Shown: positions 9,401-17,990 of the stretch, in pieces
How the letters are laid out: every line of letters starts with the position of its first letter
Position numbering within the stretch: position 1 is the first letter of the stretch
From: CBDDKW01 sp965230425
Lineage (GTDB): Bacteria; Pseudomonadota; Gammaproteobacteria; UBA1113
Length of the DNA stretch: 64,000 nt
Direction: 5' to 3'
NCBI GenBank assembly: GCA_965230425.1
Contig: CBDDKW010000020.1
Span: 152,893-216,892, forward strand
Position numbers and translations under genes: made by a program
Notes under the pieces: model-generated
Databases searched by the model: none
What the model saw: the letters and a program-made list of their open reading frames with translations, nothing else
Told to the model about the DNA's origin: nothing

Positions 9401-10535
9401 TGATTTGATTCAATATTTTCCAGAAGGGGTGGCTTTAGGGGATGCTTTTGTTAATCGTCGGAATGAACGCAATCTATTGATTAATAGAGTAAAAAATCAT
9501 AAGCATACAGTCTTAATGGCGCCACGCCGTTACGGTAAAACCAGTTTAGTGCTTAAAGTCGCTGAGGAAGCGAAGCTACCATATTGCACAATAGATTATC
9601 TGCCGGCTTATAATGAAGAATACATACGCCAACAAATTGTCGAAAAAATTGGCAAACTGGTATTGCAGTTATTACCAAGAGCAAATAAGGCAAAACAAAC
9701 CCTACTTACTATTTTTAAGCGTATGAAGCCAGAATTATCACTGGGTGCTTTTGGTCAGCGGCTAAATTTGCATTTGTCAGATAGCCCTTTGCAAGATATT
9801 ACTACTGTGCTATTGAAGCTAGATGAAGTGGCTGTACATTTTAAAAAGTCTGCTGTGATATTCATGGACGAGTTTCAGCAAATTAGTCAACTAAAGAATT
9901 TCCACAGTATTGAAGCAGCAATTCGTCATGCGGTTGAGCGGTCTCAACGTATTGCTTATGTTTTCTCAGGGAGTAATCGTCATTTATTGCAACAAATGTT
10001 TGGTGAACAAAGCCGGCCTTTATATCGATTGTGCCAGACTATTAATATAGAACGTATGCATGAAGCGGTTTATGTAGAGCATTTACAACAATTAGCTAAG
10101 CAGCAATGGCAGCAGGTATTGAATGATGAAGTATTAGCTCGTATTTTCCATCACTGTGAATGCCATCCATTTTATATGAATGTATTGTGCCAACTATTAT
10201 GGGAATGCAGCGATATGTTAACGGTGGATGCTATTGATCGCATTTGGCATGATTATGTGAAAGCCCAGAAGCGTCTCATCAGTCAAGATATTGTGAACTT
10301 AAGTGCCAATCAACGTCAAGTTTTATTGGCCCTAGCTCAGCAACCAGAGAAAGAAGTACAAGCCGTTAGTTTCACCAGTGCATTACGTATGCCGCCTTCC
10401 AGTGCCCAACAAGCTACTGAAATACTCTTGCGTAAAGATTTAGTCTTTCGTGATGATGCTGGATTTTATCGTGTATTAGATCCAGCAATGCGATATTACT
10501 TGAGTGTGATTTTGTGGGATGAAGAAAGTCTATAA
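9396..10535 (+). CDS. AAA+ ATPase with C-terminal winged helix (ATPase B)
   Basis: From the ATG at 9396 the protein is 379 residues. An upstream in-frame GTG at 9378 is also possible, but it lies deeper in the palindrome. Walker A is APRRYGKTS (K48, T49) and Walker B VIFMDEF (D158, E159). The sensor and lid region carries SGSNRHLLQQMF. The last ~75 residues (LSANQRQVLLALAQQ to FYRVLDPAMRYYL) read as a winged helix. It belongs to the archaeal-ATPase/ATPase_2 group, as does ATPase A, but the two are only distantly similar. It lies between the two duplicated NACHT genes on the same strand. The upstream palindrome suggests self-regulation. Function is unknown; family membership is clear from the motifs. 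Confidence 0.8.
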   Translation: MSDLIQYFPEGVALGDAFVNRRNERNLLINRVKNHKHTVLMAPRRYGKTSLVLKVAEEAKLPYCTIDYLPAYNEEYIRQQIVEKIGKLVLQLLPRANKAKQTLLTIFKRMKPELSLGAFGQRLNLHLSDSPLQDITTVLLKLDEVAVHFKKSAVIFMDEFQQISQLKNFHSIEAAIRHAVERSQRIAYVFSGSNRHLLQQMFGEQSRPLYRLCQTINIERMHEAVYVEHLQQLAKQQWQQVLNDEVLARIFHHCECHPFYMNVLCQLLWECSDMLTVDAIDRIWHDYVKAQKRLISQDIVNLSANQRQVLLALAQQPEKEVQAVSFTSALRMPPSSAQQATEILLRKDLVFRDDAGFYRVLDPAMRYYLSVILWDEESL

Positions 10536-10737
10536 ATGAGAAATTTATAAACCAATATTAGTGATTTTATAAATTGATGTAAGTTACTAGCCATTTTAAA
10601 GCATTAACTTATATCGGTTTATATTTTGCTGCTTCTCAAGGGCAGGCTAAACACATTGAATATGATGACTTGTTCTAACTGCGGTCTAGCTCTATATCAC
10701 TATCAGGCTAATTTGACTGGCTCAAGTAATGCCTGCC
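10536..10737. other. AT-rich spacer with no recognisable gene
   Basis: This stretch lies between ATPase B and the duplicated leader of the second NACHT gene. It shows short AT-rich partial repeats (aaatttataaacc / ttttataaattg) but no open reading frame with a plausible start, RNA gene or clear terminator. Confidence 0.5.
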
Positions 10738-10922
10738 TTAAATATATACAGACATAGTATATTACAGTATAATTCCCGGTAATTTTGACATGGGTAGTGT
10801 GCTTTGAGCTGAGCAGCTAAATTTCAGGATAAATAAGTAAAATAAAGATAAAAATAACCTGCTTCCCATAAAAAAATTCATTATTTATCAAATTATTACA
10901 ATAATCTCATAGAAGCCGAGAC
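10738..10922 (+). promoter_or_regulatory. Duplicated 5' leader and probable promoter of the second NACHT gene
   Basis: It matches 4132-4316 almost base for base at a constant offset of 6606. The TATAAT box is retained at 10768-10773. Both NACHT genes are therefore probably expressed under the same control. Confidence 0.5.
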
Positions 10923-13536
10923 ATGAGACAAGATACTAGTAGCAAGCAGGGCGTACTTGATCCTGCCCCTAATACTGTACCCGGGTCGACTTGTAAAGGG
11001 GATACGCCTGAGCCTGAAGTAATCCGCGGAGTTGCTGCTAAAGCGATGCTCGAGGGTGGTATATCTGAGGCTGTGCTTCAAATGCTGCCTGGAGTATCAA
11101 GCAAAGCGATACCTGGTGCTGCATCTAGCACTAAACTTACCACTGAACCTACCGCCAAGCCAACAACAACCCCTAAAAAAGCGGCGCCTGCCAACAACCC
11201 TGATATTCCTGGTTTACTTTCAGCACGCCGTAAGGTCATGGGCCTTGGGGCCCGTTATCGTATTGCTGAGGGAGTATTGGCCGAAGAAGTCCATATTTCT
11301 ATTACACCAGAGACCACGGTACCTTGCTATGTGTTTACGCCACCCGGTCTCGATTCTGATGCAGAGCTTGATACGATAATCCATGTGCCTGGCACGGCGG
11401 GTAAACAGTTTGTGGATAAAGCCGAGCATGTGATGGGCAGTCACATTGCTGCAGAAACGGGTTGTCGTGTGATCATCCCCAGCCACCGTTTTGCGCCAGA
11501 AAATCGCTGGCCCATTCCTTACAATGATGTGTTGCGCTTAGTGAATAAGCTATTATCAGCAGATGGTCCTTTTAATATCGATCGTGTTGGCTTATCAGGT
11601 TATAGTTCAGGTACCTTGATCGCAGCACAATTGTATTTACGTGCATTAAAAGAAACGCCCTGCCCCTTTGCTCAATTATTTTTAATTGCCCCAGCCACTG
11701 ATGTGGATGCGAGTACCCATTTACAACCTCATCCTGATCCAGCAGTCAATAGTAAACAATTTCCTTCGAGTTGTTTTACTGGCTTTGGTGAATTGATGCT
11801 GCCAGAGGGTATGGATGGTACATCGTCGCTCATATCGCCGCAATATATTCCGCAAGAATTTTATGAAGGTAAGGGTATTGTACATATTGTTATTGGTGAA
11901 TTAGATGCGCGGATTGAGCATGTTAGGAAATTTAGAGATACATTAAAAGCTGCCGGTGTCAGGGTTCACTACCAAGAAATTAAAGAGTGTCAAAATTGCT
12001 CAGGCTGTGAAGTCTGTGAAAATGGTTTACCAAATCATGGTTTACCTTGGAATAATCCCACCTTTGTGAGCGTCATGGCAGATGAAATAAAACAAGTCTT
12101 TGCCGAGGCAGAAAAGCCCGATGAATTTGTTGAACTCGAGAAGATGCCACGCTTTGCTAATCGACAGGGTGTTTTAGCGAGTATCACAGAGCGTTATAAA
12201 GCATTAAATTATGTACGACATATTGACCCGCAGATGCCGGATTTTAGTTTGGCAGACCATCAACGTTTAATGATGGTAGATACGGGTAAGAGGAAGCTAG
12301 ATATTAGTCATGAGGAATATTTCACTGGGGATAAACAACCTATTCGTTGGCAGGCGCTGTTTAATGAGCAAAATTCTGATGCCAAACAGTGTTATGCCAT
12401 TACCGCACCACCGGGTGGTGGTAAGTCGAGTTTATTACATCATATTGTTACCCGCTTTTATCAAGGCTTAGTAGGCGAGCCTGGCTTTGAGGCTGAGTTA
12501 CCTGATTGGCTACAGTTTGACTGGGCAGTGCATATTCGTTTACGTGATATGGTGCGCTATCAGGGCCAAGAGTTTGGTAAGGATTTTACATTACGTGATG
12601 TGCTGTATGATTTATTCTTCCGTGGTGTGAAGGACAATAAGGGGCGCTTACTGGATGAAAAGTACTTTGAGCGGGCGATTACAGCAATACTGAAAAATCC
12701 TGACAAGGTATTATTGTGCTTAGATGGTTTGGATGAATTATCCAATGATGATACGTGCCAAACTATTTATGATGAATTATTAAAGACATTTAAACATCAT
12801 CTCATCAGTGGCCGACCACAGGCGATGCAGGAATATACGCAAGATAAAGCCTATGGGGTATTAGAAATTCAAGGTTTAAAGCAAGCACAACAGCAAGACT
12901 ATGCAAGAAATTACTGTGTCAAGCAGCTAGCGAGAGAAACGCGACAAAATCTGACCGTGATGCGTGAGTGCTATGGAAAGAAAAGCCAGGTGGAACTAGA
13001 ACAAGCTACAGATGATCCTATAGCGCAAACACTACATCAACGTCAAACAGCGGTATTAGACCTATTGGCAGAGCAAGTACAATTACCCACACATATTCCA
13101 GTGATATTAGATATTTTTTGTTTCTTGGCTATGGATATTGTGTCAGGCAAATTAAAAGCAGAGAGTTTGAATAACCAAAGCCAGTGGTATCGAGCAATGA
13201 TAGGCAAGTTATTAGAGCGCTTTAATCGCGAGCGTGGGGTGAAGCAACGCTGTTCTCGAGGTGCGCCACCTGACGTAGTAGAAGATAGCAAGGCATGGCG
13301 ATTCTTAGTGGCATTGGCGGGGTCGCATGATTTTTTAGAGCCGGTATTCAGTTATGAAGATATTAAGACCGTTATTGAAAAATTAATTGAACAACACAAA
13401 GACTTCACCCAACAAGATATAGATGATTTATTTGAACCTCATGGTTTATTAAATTGTGGATTATTAGTTAAGAGTAGTTCAGCTGAGTACTCTTATGAAT
13501 TCTTGCACTTGTCAATGCAGGAATTTTTTATGGCAT
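10738..13536 (+). repeat. 2.8-kb duplicated segment, copy 2 (partner at 4132-6930)
   Basis: This is the second copy of the leader, hydrolase and NACHT segment. The proteins are identical from about SITPETTVPCYV to AEAEKPDEFVEL, pick up scattered substitutions through the NACHT, and part company after LSMQEF. Silent changes reappear at Walker A (GGC GGG versus GGT GGT), so the zero-difference block ends before the P-loop. Confidence 0.85.
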
Positions 13537-15077
13537 ATGGATTGGCGAAAAAAATTGAAAACCCCAGTATCGAAGTACAACAGCAGGCGAAAAAACTGGT
13601 ACATCACCACAAAACCAGAGGTTGTTTTAGAGCGCATAATAAATTCTTAGCTGGATTGCTCGAGCATGATTTAAAAGCATTTAATACTTTCTTGCGCTAT
13701 TGGCATAGCACATCAATTCATGCAGGTATTGATATTTTACAAAAGGGGTATGAAATATTGTTATTAGAGGGGATAGGCCAACCTCGTCATTCTGAATTAG
13801 TACAGAAGCAACAGGCTTGGATACAGGCAGAGACTGAATTGCTTCATACTGCACGTAATTATCATGTTTTACCAGAACTACATCGCTCACCCTATTTAAT
13901 TCAGCAAATATTTAATCGATTAGAAACGGTAGAGTACGTGTCGGAAGTCCAAAAAATCAAAAGCAGACTATGTATGTTGCGATGTTTTTCTCAATATCAA
14001 TTAACAAGTTATTTGACGGATCTTGCTAATTATTTGGTGCATGATGATATAGAAGTACGTAAGCTAGCATGTTTTTCCGTTCGTGAACTTGGTAGGCAAT
14101 TAGATGTTACAGAGAGTATTCGTGCAGGCATACTTGCAAATCTACAATATGCTGAATGGAGCATACGTGAAAGTATGGTTTTCGCTATAAGAAAGTTACA
14201 GGTGAAGTATCTTGATGAGACTATTTTGACAGCATTTTTGAGGAGCTTATCAGATGAAAGCTGTTTAGTTGCGTACACTGCTCAATGTTCTTTAAGAGAA
14301 TTAGAAGTAACTGATGTAAATGAAAGCGTTATCAATCTCTTAGTTGGTTATTTAGAACATGATGATGTGAAAACTCGAGAGCGCGCTTGTGAGGCTGCCA
14401 TTGGTTTTCGAAAAACCATGTCAGGTATTATTTTTGCTAAATTGACCAATAACTTGCAGCATGAAGATGCTAATGTGAAAGGACAGGCTTTATTGGCTTT
14501 AACACACTGGCATCAGTATCGTGGTCTGAGTGAGGATTTTTTCTCTTTGCTGATCACCGAACTCAAGGTGCAAGATGCCACAGCTTGTGGCAAACTTTAT
14601 AATGCTATTTATGACTTAGGTAAGCAAGCAATACGTCCTGATATTATCAAGCAAATGTTACTGAATATTCTAACGCCCGCTTATCCTTTGTCAGAACCTG
14701 TCAGTGTTATTTTTAGTAAATTAGCGTTTATGGTGAAAGAAGATATTGCTCTACAAAAGATATTTACCAGTGTGATGGCTGACCTGAAGCAAGCAGGGAA
14801 ATTACCTGATGTCTTATCTGATATTATTCAATTAATTTTTTCTGCAGATGTGGGTGTGAGTCGACAGGCATTTGATACAGTACAAAGTTTAGCAAGTGCT
14901 CGAGCATCATTAAATCTCCGCCATGATTATAGCGAAGAATCTTGGCATAAAATTATTGAGTACGCGTCTAAACAACGAGCGTTTAGAGAGCAAAGATCTA
15001 GAAGTAAAATGGATTGGCAGGAGTATGCTGATGTCATTGGTGCTGCAGATAATAACATAGCATTAAGATTACTCTGA
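10923..15077 (+). CDS. Alpha/beta hydrolase - NACHT - HEAT-like repeat protein (NLR-like), copy 2
   Basis: This 1384-residue protein has the same build as the protein at 4317: a Pro/Thr/Ala-rich linker, then an alpha/beta hydrolase with GYSSG nucleophile, GELDARIEH acid and NHGLP histidine. The four-cysteine C-x2-C-x2-C-x2-C insertion, Walker A PPGGGKSS and Walker B LCLDGLDEL are also the same. The helical repeats after residue ~870 are unrelated in sequence to copy 1 and about 260 residues shorter, though still HEAT-like (repeating blocks such as YLVHDDIEVRKLACFSVREL and YLEHDDVKTRERACEAAI). Constant effector and switch with a different sensor implies that the two recognise different ligands and trigger the same output. 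It is the last gene of the island; folE follows convergently 32 bp downstream. Confidence 0.85.
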   Translation: MRQDTSSKQGVLDPAPNTVPGSTCKGDTPEPEVIRGVAAKAMLEGGISEAVLQMLPGVSSKAIPGAASSTKLTTEPTAKPTTTPKKAAPANNPDIPGLLSARRKVMGLGARYRIAEGVLAEEVHISITPETTVPCYVFTPPGLDSDAELDTIIHVPGTAGKQFVDKAEHVMGSHIAAETGCRVIIPSHRFAPENRWPIPYNDVLRLVNKLLSADGPFNIDRVGLSGYSSGTLIAAQLYLRALKETPCPFAQLFLIAPATDVDASTHLQPHPDPAVNSKQFPSSCFTGFGELMLPEGMDGTSSLISPQYIPQEFYEGKGIVHIVIGELDARIEHVRKFRDTLKAAGVRVHYQEIKECQNCSGCEVCENGLPNHGLPWNNPTFVSVMADEIKQVFAEAEKPDEFVELEKMPRFANRQGVLASITERYKALNYVRHIDPQMPDFSLADHQRLMMVDTGKRKLDISHEEYFTGDKQPIRWQALFNEQNSDAKQCYAITAPPGGGKSSLLHHIVTRFYQGLVGEPGFEAELPDWLQFDWAVHIRLRDMVRYQGQEFGKDFTLRDVLYDLFFRGVKDNKGRLLDEKYFERAITAILKNPDKVLLCLDGLDELSNDDTCQTIYDELLKTFKHHLISGRPQAMQEYTQDKAYGVLEIQGLKQAQQQDYARNYCVKQLARETRQNLTVMRECYGKKSQVELEQATDDPIAQTLHQRQTAVLDLLAEQVQLPTHIPVILDIFCFLAMDIVSGKLKAESLNNQSQWYRAMIGKLLERFNRERGVKQRCSRGAPPDVVEDSKAWRFLVALAGSHDFLEPVFSYEDIKTVIEKLIEQHKDFTQQDIDDLFEPHGLLNCGLLVKSSSAEYSYEFLHLSMQEFFMAYGLAKKIENPSIEVQQQAKKLVHHHKTRGCFRAHNKFLAGLLEHDLKAFNTFLRYWHSTSIHAGIDILQKGYEILLLEGIGQPRHSELVQKQQAWIQAETELLHTARNYHVLPELHRSPYLIQQIFNRLETVEYVSEVQKIKSRLCMLRCFSQYQLTSYLTDLANYLVHDDIEVRKLACFSVRELGRQLDVTESIRAGILANLQYAEWSIRESMVFAIRKLQVKYLDETILTAFLRSLSDESCLVAYTAQCSLRELEVTDVNESVINLLVGYLEHDDVKTRERACEAAIGFRKTMSGIIFAKLTNNLQHEDANVKGQALLALTHWHQYRGLSEDFFSLLITELKVQDATACGKLYNAIYDLGKQAIRPDIIKQMLLNILTPAYPLSEPVSVIFSKLAFMVKEDIALQKIFTSVMADLKQAGKLPDVLSDIIQLIFSADVGVSRQAFDTVQSLASARASLNLRHDYSEESWHKIIEYASKQRAFREQRSRSKMDWQEYADVIGAADNNIALRLL

Positions 15078-15109
15078 TTTTTTTATACAACCAATTCGCC
15101 GTAAAAACC

Positions 15110-15673
15110 TTACTTATTCACCAGTGTCAAAAACTCATTTCTAGTGGTTGCATCATCTCTGAAGGCACCGAGCATGACCGAAGAAGTCATCACGGAGTTT
15201 TGTTTTTCCACGCCACGCATCATCATACATAAATGTTGAGCTTCAATAATCACGCCCACACCGACAGCATCGACGCTGGTTAGAATGGTTTGCGCAATTT
15301 GTTTGGTGAGACGCTCTTGGATTTGCAAGCGTCTGGCAAAATGATCAACCACGCGGGCAATTTTAGATAAACCTAAGACTTTACCTGTGGGTAAATAAGC
15401 AACGTGGCATTTCCCAATAAAAGGTAACAGATGGTGTTCACACAAAGAATATAATTCAATATCCTTGACGATGATCATTTCATCGGTATCAACATGAAAA
15501 ATTGCGTCATTAATAATGTCGTTTAAATTTTCTTGCGACCCTTTCGTCAAGAAGCGAATAGCTTTGGCTGCCCGATGTGGGGTTTTCACCAAACCTTCAC
15601 GGTTGGTATCTTCGCCTACTTCTGTGAGTAATTGCGTGTACAGGTGTTCTAAATTATCCATTTGATTGGCCAT
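15110..15673 (-). CDS. folE: GTP cyclohydrolase I
   Basis: It catalyses the first step of tetrahydrofolate synthesis, GTP to 7,8-dihydroneopterin triphosphate. The 187-residue protein is of normal length. It carries the zinc and active-site motifs LYSLCEHHLLPF and HLCMMMRGV, and the conserved GLSKIARVVDHFARRLQIQERLT block. The start at 15673 gives MANQMDNLEHLY, a typical N-terminus. It marks the boundary between the accessory NACHT island and ordinary chromosome. It appears to be monocistronic. Confidence 0.96.
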   Translation of the reverse strand: MANQMDNLEHLYTQLLTEVGEDTNREGLVKTPHRAAKAIRFLTKGSQENLNDIINDAIFHVDTDEMIIVKDIELYSLCEHHLLPFIGKCHVAYLPTGKVLGLSKIARVVDHFARRLQIQERLTKQIAQTILTSVDAVGVGVIIEAQHLCMMMRGVEKQNSVMTSSVMLGAFRDDATTRNEFLTLVNK

Positions 15674-15741
15674 ATTGTTGACAGTGAGGGGTATTATAGA
15701 GGGGTAATACTTACCGTCAAGGGGGGGCGTGTCTATTTATT

Positions 15742-15808
15742 GTAGGTCAGTAGGCTTTGAATGCCACGGCTCGGTACTCGCCGTTGCATTCAAAGCCTAC
15801 TGACCTAC
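15742..15808. repeat. Long hairpin repeat (23-bp perfect arms)
   Basis: The arms at 15742-15764 and 15786-15808 are exact reverse complements, starting GTAGGTCAGTAGGC. The 21-base loop itself contains ACGGC/GCCGT, which extends the stem. It lies in the folE-hinT gap, has no coding content, and looks like a dispersed REP- or MITE-type element. No second copy is present in the window. Confidence 0.75.
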
Positions 15809-15875
15809 GAGATAGTACGTTGGTTTGTAGGTATATAGCTGTACACTTAAGGAGTGTATAAGGAGTAGAATTAAT

Positions 15876-16217
15876 TTATCCTGGTGGCCAATCCAACGCG
15901 CGGCCACCCATGAGGTGGGTGTGGATGTGGAAGACTGTTTGACCCGCGCCAGCATTACAGTTAGTAATCAGCCGGTAGCCTTGTTCTGCTATATCTAGTT
16001 CAATAGCTAATTGTTTTGCCACATAGCTCATATGGCCGATGAGCGGTACATCTTCTTCGTGGATATCATTGAGCGTAGCGATATGCTTCTTCGGTATAAT
16101 AAGCTTATGAATGGGCGCTTTGGGATATAAGTCGTCAATGGCGATGACTACATCATCTTCGTAGACAATAGTGGTATCTATTTCTTTATTAACGATTTTA
16201 CAAAATATGCAGTCCAT
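15876..16217 (-). CDS. hinT: HIT family nucleotide hydrolase (HinT-like)
   Basis: This 113-residue protein is of normal HinT length. It starts MDCIFCKIVNKEI with the usual Cys pair and ends with the catalytic HIHTH histidine triad followed by LMGGR. Members hydrolyse AMP-lysine and purine nucleoside phosphoramidates in the cytosol. It is single-gene, divergent from trhO. Confidence 0.93.
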   Translation of the reverse strand: MDCIFCKIVNKEIDTTIVYEDDVVIAIDDLYPKAPIHKLIIPKKHIATLNDIHEEDVPLIGHMSYVAKQLAIELDIAEQGYRLITNCNAGAGQTVFHIHTHLMGGRALDWPPG

Positions 16218-16369
16218 GAACTTGTTCCTAATGCGATTTTCTCTTAAGCCTTAGTGTAGCATTTATTCTCCATGCTGAAAGTGGGGGCTGAGTATTTTTA
16301 GTGCTTGCTTCATGACCAATTTGTTGGGATAATCGCCAGCACTTTGAAGAGACTGTATGAGTATGCCCT

Positions 16370-17098
16370 ATGAGCATCGTCAATATTGCCGGCTACAAAT
16401 TCGTAGAATTAACGGATCTAGCTGAATTAAAAGAAAAATTTCTGGATAAATGCTCGGAATTGGGGCTTTCCGGGACTATTTTGCTAGCCCCAGAAGGTAC
16501 CAACCAAATGTTGGCAGGTACTGCTGAGCAAATCAGTGCTTACAAAGCATTTTTAGCTCAGTGGCCAGATTTTGCGGATATGAGTTTTAAAGAGAGCCTA
16601 TCAGAAGAGATACCCTTTAAACGCTTATTTGTGAAGATCAAGCAACAAACCATCCCCATGGACATAGCCAATATGAATCCATTACATCATTCTGCACCGT
16701 ATTTGAGCCCTCAAGAATTGAAGCAATGGTATGATGAAGGACGAGAAATGCTGGTGTTAGATACACGCAATGATTATGAAATCGAAGTAGGCACATTCGC
16801 CAATGCTCAGCATGTCAATATCAGTGAATTTCGTGATTTTGCTAGTGCGCTTGAGCAAATCGATCCACAGTGGAAGGAAAAGCCCGTAGTGACATTCTGC
16901 ACTGGCGGTATTCGTTGTGAAAAAGCTGCGCCTTTAATGGCTGAGGCGGGTTTCAAGCAAGTGTATCAGTTAGATGGTGGTATACTTGCCTATTTTGAAC
17001 AGTGTGGTGGTACGCATTATCAAGGTAATTGTTTTGTCTTTGATGAGCGCGGTCAGTTGGATCCACAGCTACGCCCCTGTGGTGAAGTACAAAATTAA
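16370..17098 (+). CDS. trhO: tRNA uridine(34) hydroxylase, rhodanese-like (TrhO/UPF0176)
   Basis: This family makes 5-hydroxyuridine at the wobble position of tRNA. The 242-residue protein has an N-terminal ferredoxin/acylphosphatase-like domain (residues ~1-90) and a rhodanese domain with catalytic loop FCTGGIRCEKA. It lacks the longer C-terminal zinc-binding tail of E. coli YceA, as many relatives do. The ATG at 16370 is preferred because the protein then begins MSIVNIAGYKFVEL. The ribosome-binding site is weak. Confidence 0.88.
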   Translation: MSIVNIAGYKFVELTDLAELKEKFLDKCSELGLSGTILLAPEGTNQMLAGTAEQISAYKAFLAQWPDFADMSFKESLSEEIPFKRLFVKIKQQTIPMDIANMNPLHHSAPYLSPQELKQWYDEGREMLVLDTRNDYEIEVGTFANAQHVNISEFRDFASALEQIDPQWKEKPVVTFCTGGIRCEKAAPLMAEAGFKQVYQLDGGILAYFEQCGGTHYQGNCFVFDERGQLDPQLRPCGEVQN

Positions 17099-17411
17099 CT
17101 TGATTCCCCGCAGCTTGCTGCGAGCACTTTACGCTTGGGGATGCTTAAGGGGAGTCAGCGTAGACTGCCCTTAAATCGCCGTCGCGCGAACTTGGTTCGC
17201 GCAGGCGAAATATGACTAGGAAATAAAATACTCCGAGGCTTGCCTCGGGGATTTTTAATTTAGTTTCTGTTATGTGAGTGAAAATCTCATGACTATACAG
17301 ACATGTAGTGAAATGCTCTGTAGAGCAGACAACTTAATTGGGTAAGTCATTCAGCCTTTGGCGGCTGGATGGATGATGAGATGATTTTTAAATAAGAAAT
17401 GGAAGGTAACT
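17099..17411. other. Intergenic region with a cluster of hairpins
   Basis: Between trhO and ppa there are several short stems: GCAGC-TT-GCTGC near 17,110, AAGGG...CCCTT near 17,147-17,174, and GCGCGAAC-TTG-GTTCGCGC near 17,185-17,205. I find no tRNA-like cloverleaf or GTTC-loop, and no credible small gene. Promoter and leader for ppa must lie in the last ~150 bp. Confidence 0.5.
17233..17260 (+). terminator. Intrinsic terminator after trhO
   Basis: CCGAGGC (17233-17239), a two-base loop and GCCTCGG (17242-17248) form a strong GC stem, followed by GGATTTTTAATTT. Confidence 0.7.
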
Positions 17412-17939
17412 ATGGGTTTTCATCGAGTAACTCCTGGCGATAATGCGCCAAATGAAGTAAATGTAATTATTGAAATTCCTGCCCACTCAGGGCCAGTGAA
17501 GTATGAAGTCGATAAAGATACGGCGACCATGCATGTGGATCGATTCCTATCGGCAGCGATGTTTTATCCCTGTAATTATGGTTATATTCCTGATACTTTA
17601 TCAGACGATGGTGATCCTGTGGATGTATTAGTGATCACCCCGGTGCCTTTAATCACAGGTTCTGTGATCCGAGTACGTCCGGTAGCTTTATTAAAGATGA
17701 CAGATGAATCCGGTGAAGATGCAAAGGTCCTAGCCGTGCCCGTGAGTAAGTTAACAAAAGTTTATGATGATGTGCAATGTGCAGAAGATGTGCCTACTCA
17801 TATCTTACAAATGATCACTCATTTCTTTGAGCACTATAAAGATTTAGAAGAAGGTAAGTGGGTGAAAATTGATAAATGGGCTGATGCTGCTGCTGCGAAG
17901 GCAGAGATCCAGCAGGGTATTAATAACTATCAAGGTTAA
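17412..17939 (+). CDS. ppa: Inorganic pyrophosphatase (family I)
   Basis: It hydrolyses pyrophosphate to phosphate in the cytosol. The 175 residues match the bacterial hexameric enzyme. The metal-binding signature DDGDPVDVLV, the FYPCNYGYIP block and EIPAHSGPVKYEVDK are all present. A GGAAGG ribosome-binding site precedes the ATG. Confidence 0.96.
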   Translation: MGFHRVTPGDNAPNEVNVIIEIPAHSGPVKYEVDKDTATMHVDRFLSAAMFYPCNYGYIPDTLSDDGDPVDVLVITPVPLITGSVIRVRPVALLKMTDESGEDAKVLAVPVSKLTKVYDDVQCAEDVPTHILQMITHFFEHYKDLEEGKWVKIDKWADAAAAKAEIQQGINNYQG

Positions 17940-17990
17940 GCCGGCTTAATTCGAGTGGGCAAAACATACTGTGAGTCTATGCGTGGTCGT

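Noticed and set aside
15060..15110. Site-specific integration end at the NACHT island / folE border
   Set aside because: No direct repeat, tRNA or integrase is visible, so an attachment site cannot be supported.
17160..17215. tRNA-like hairpins between trhO and ppa
   Set aside because: The stems do not form a cloverleaf, and there is no T-loop or acceptor stem of the correct length.
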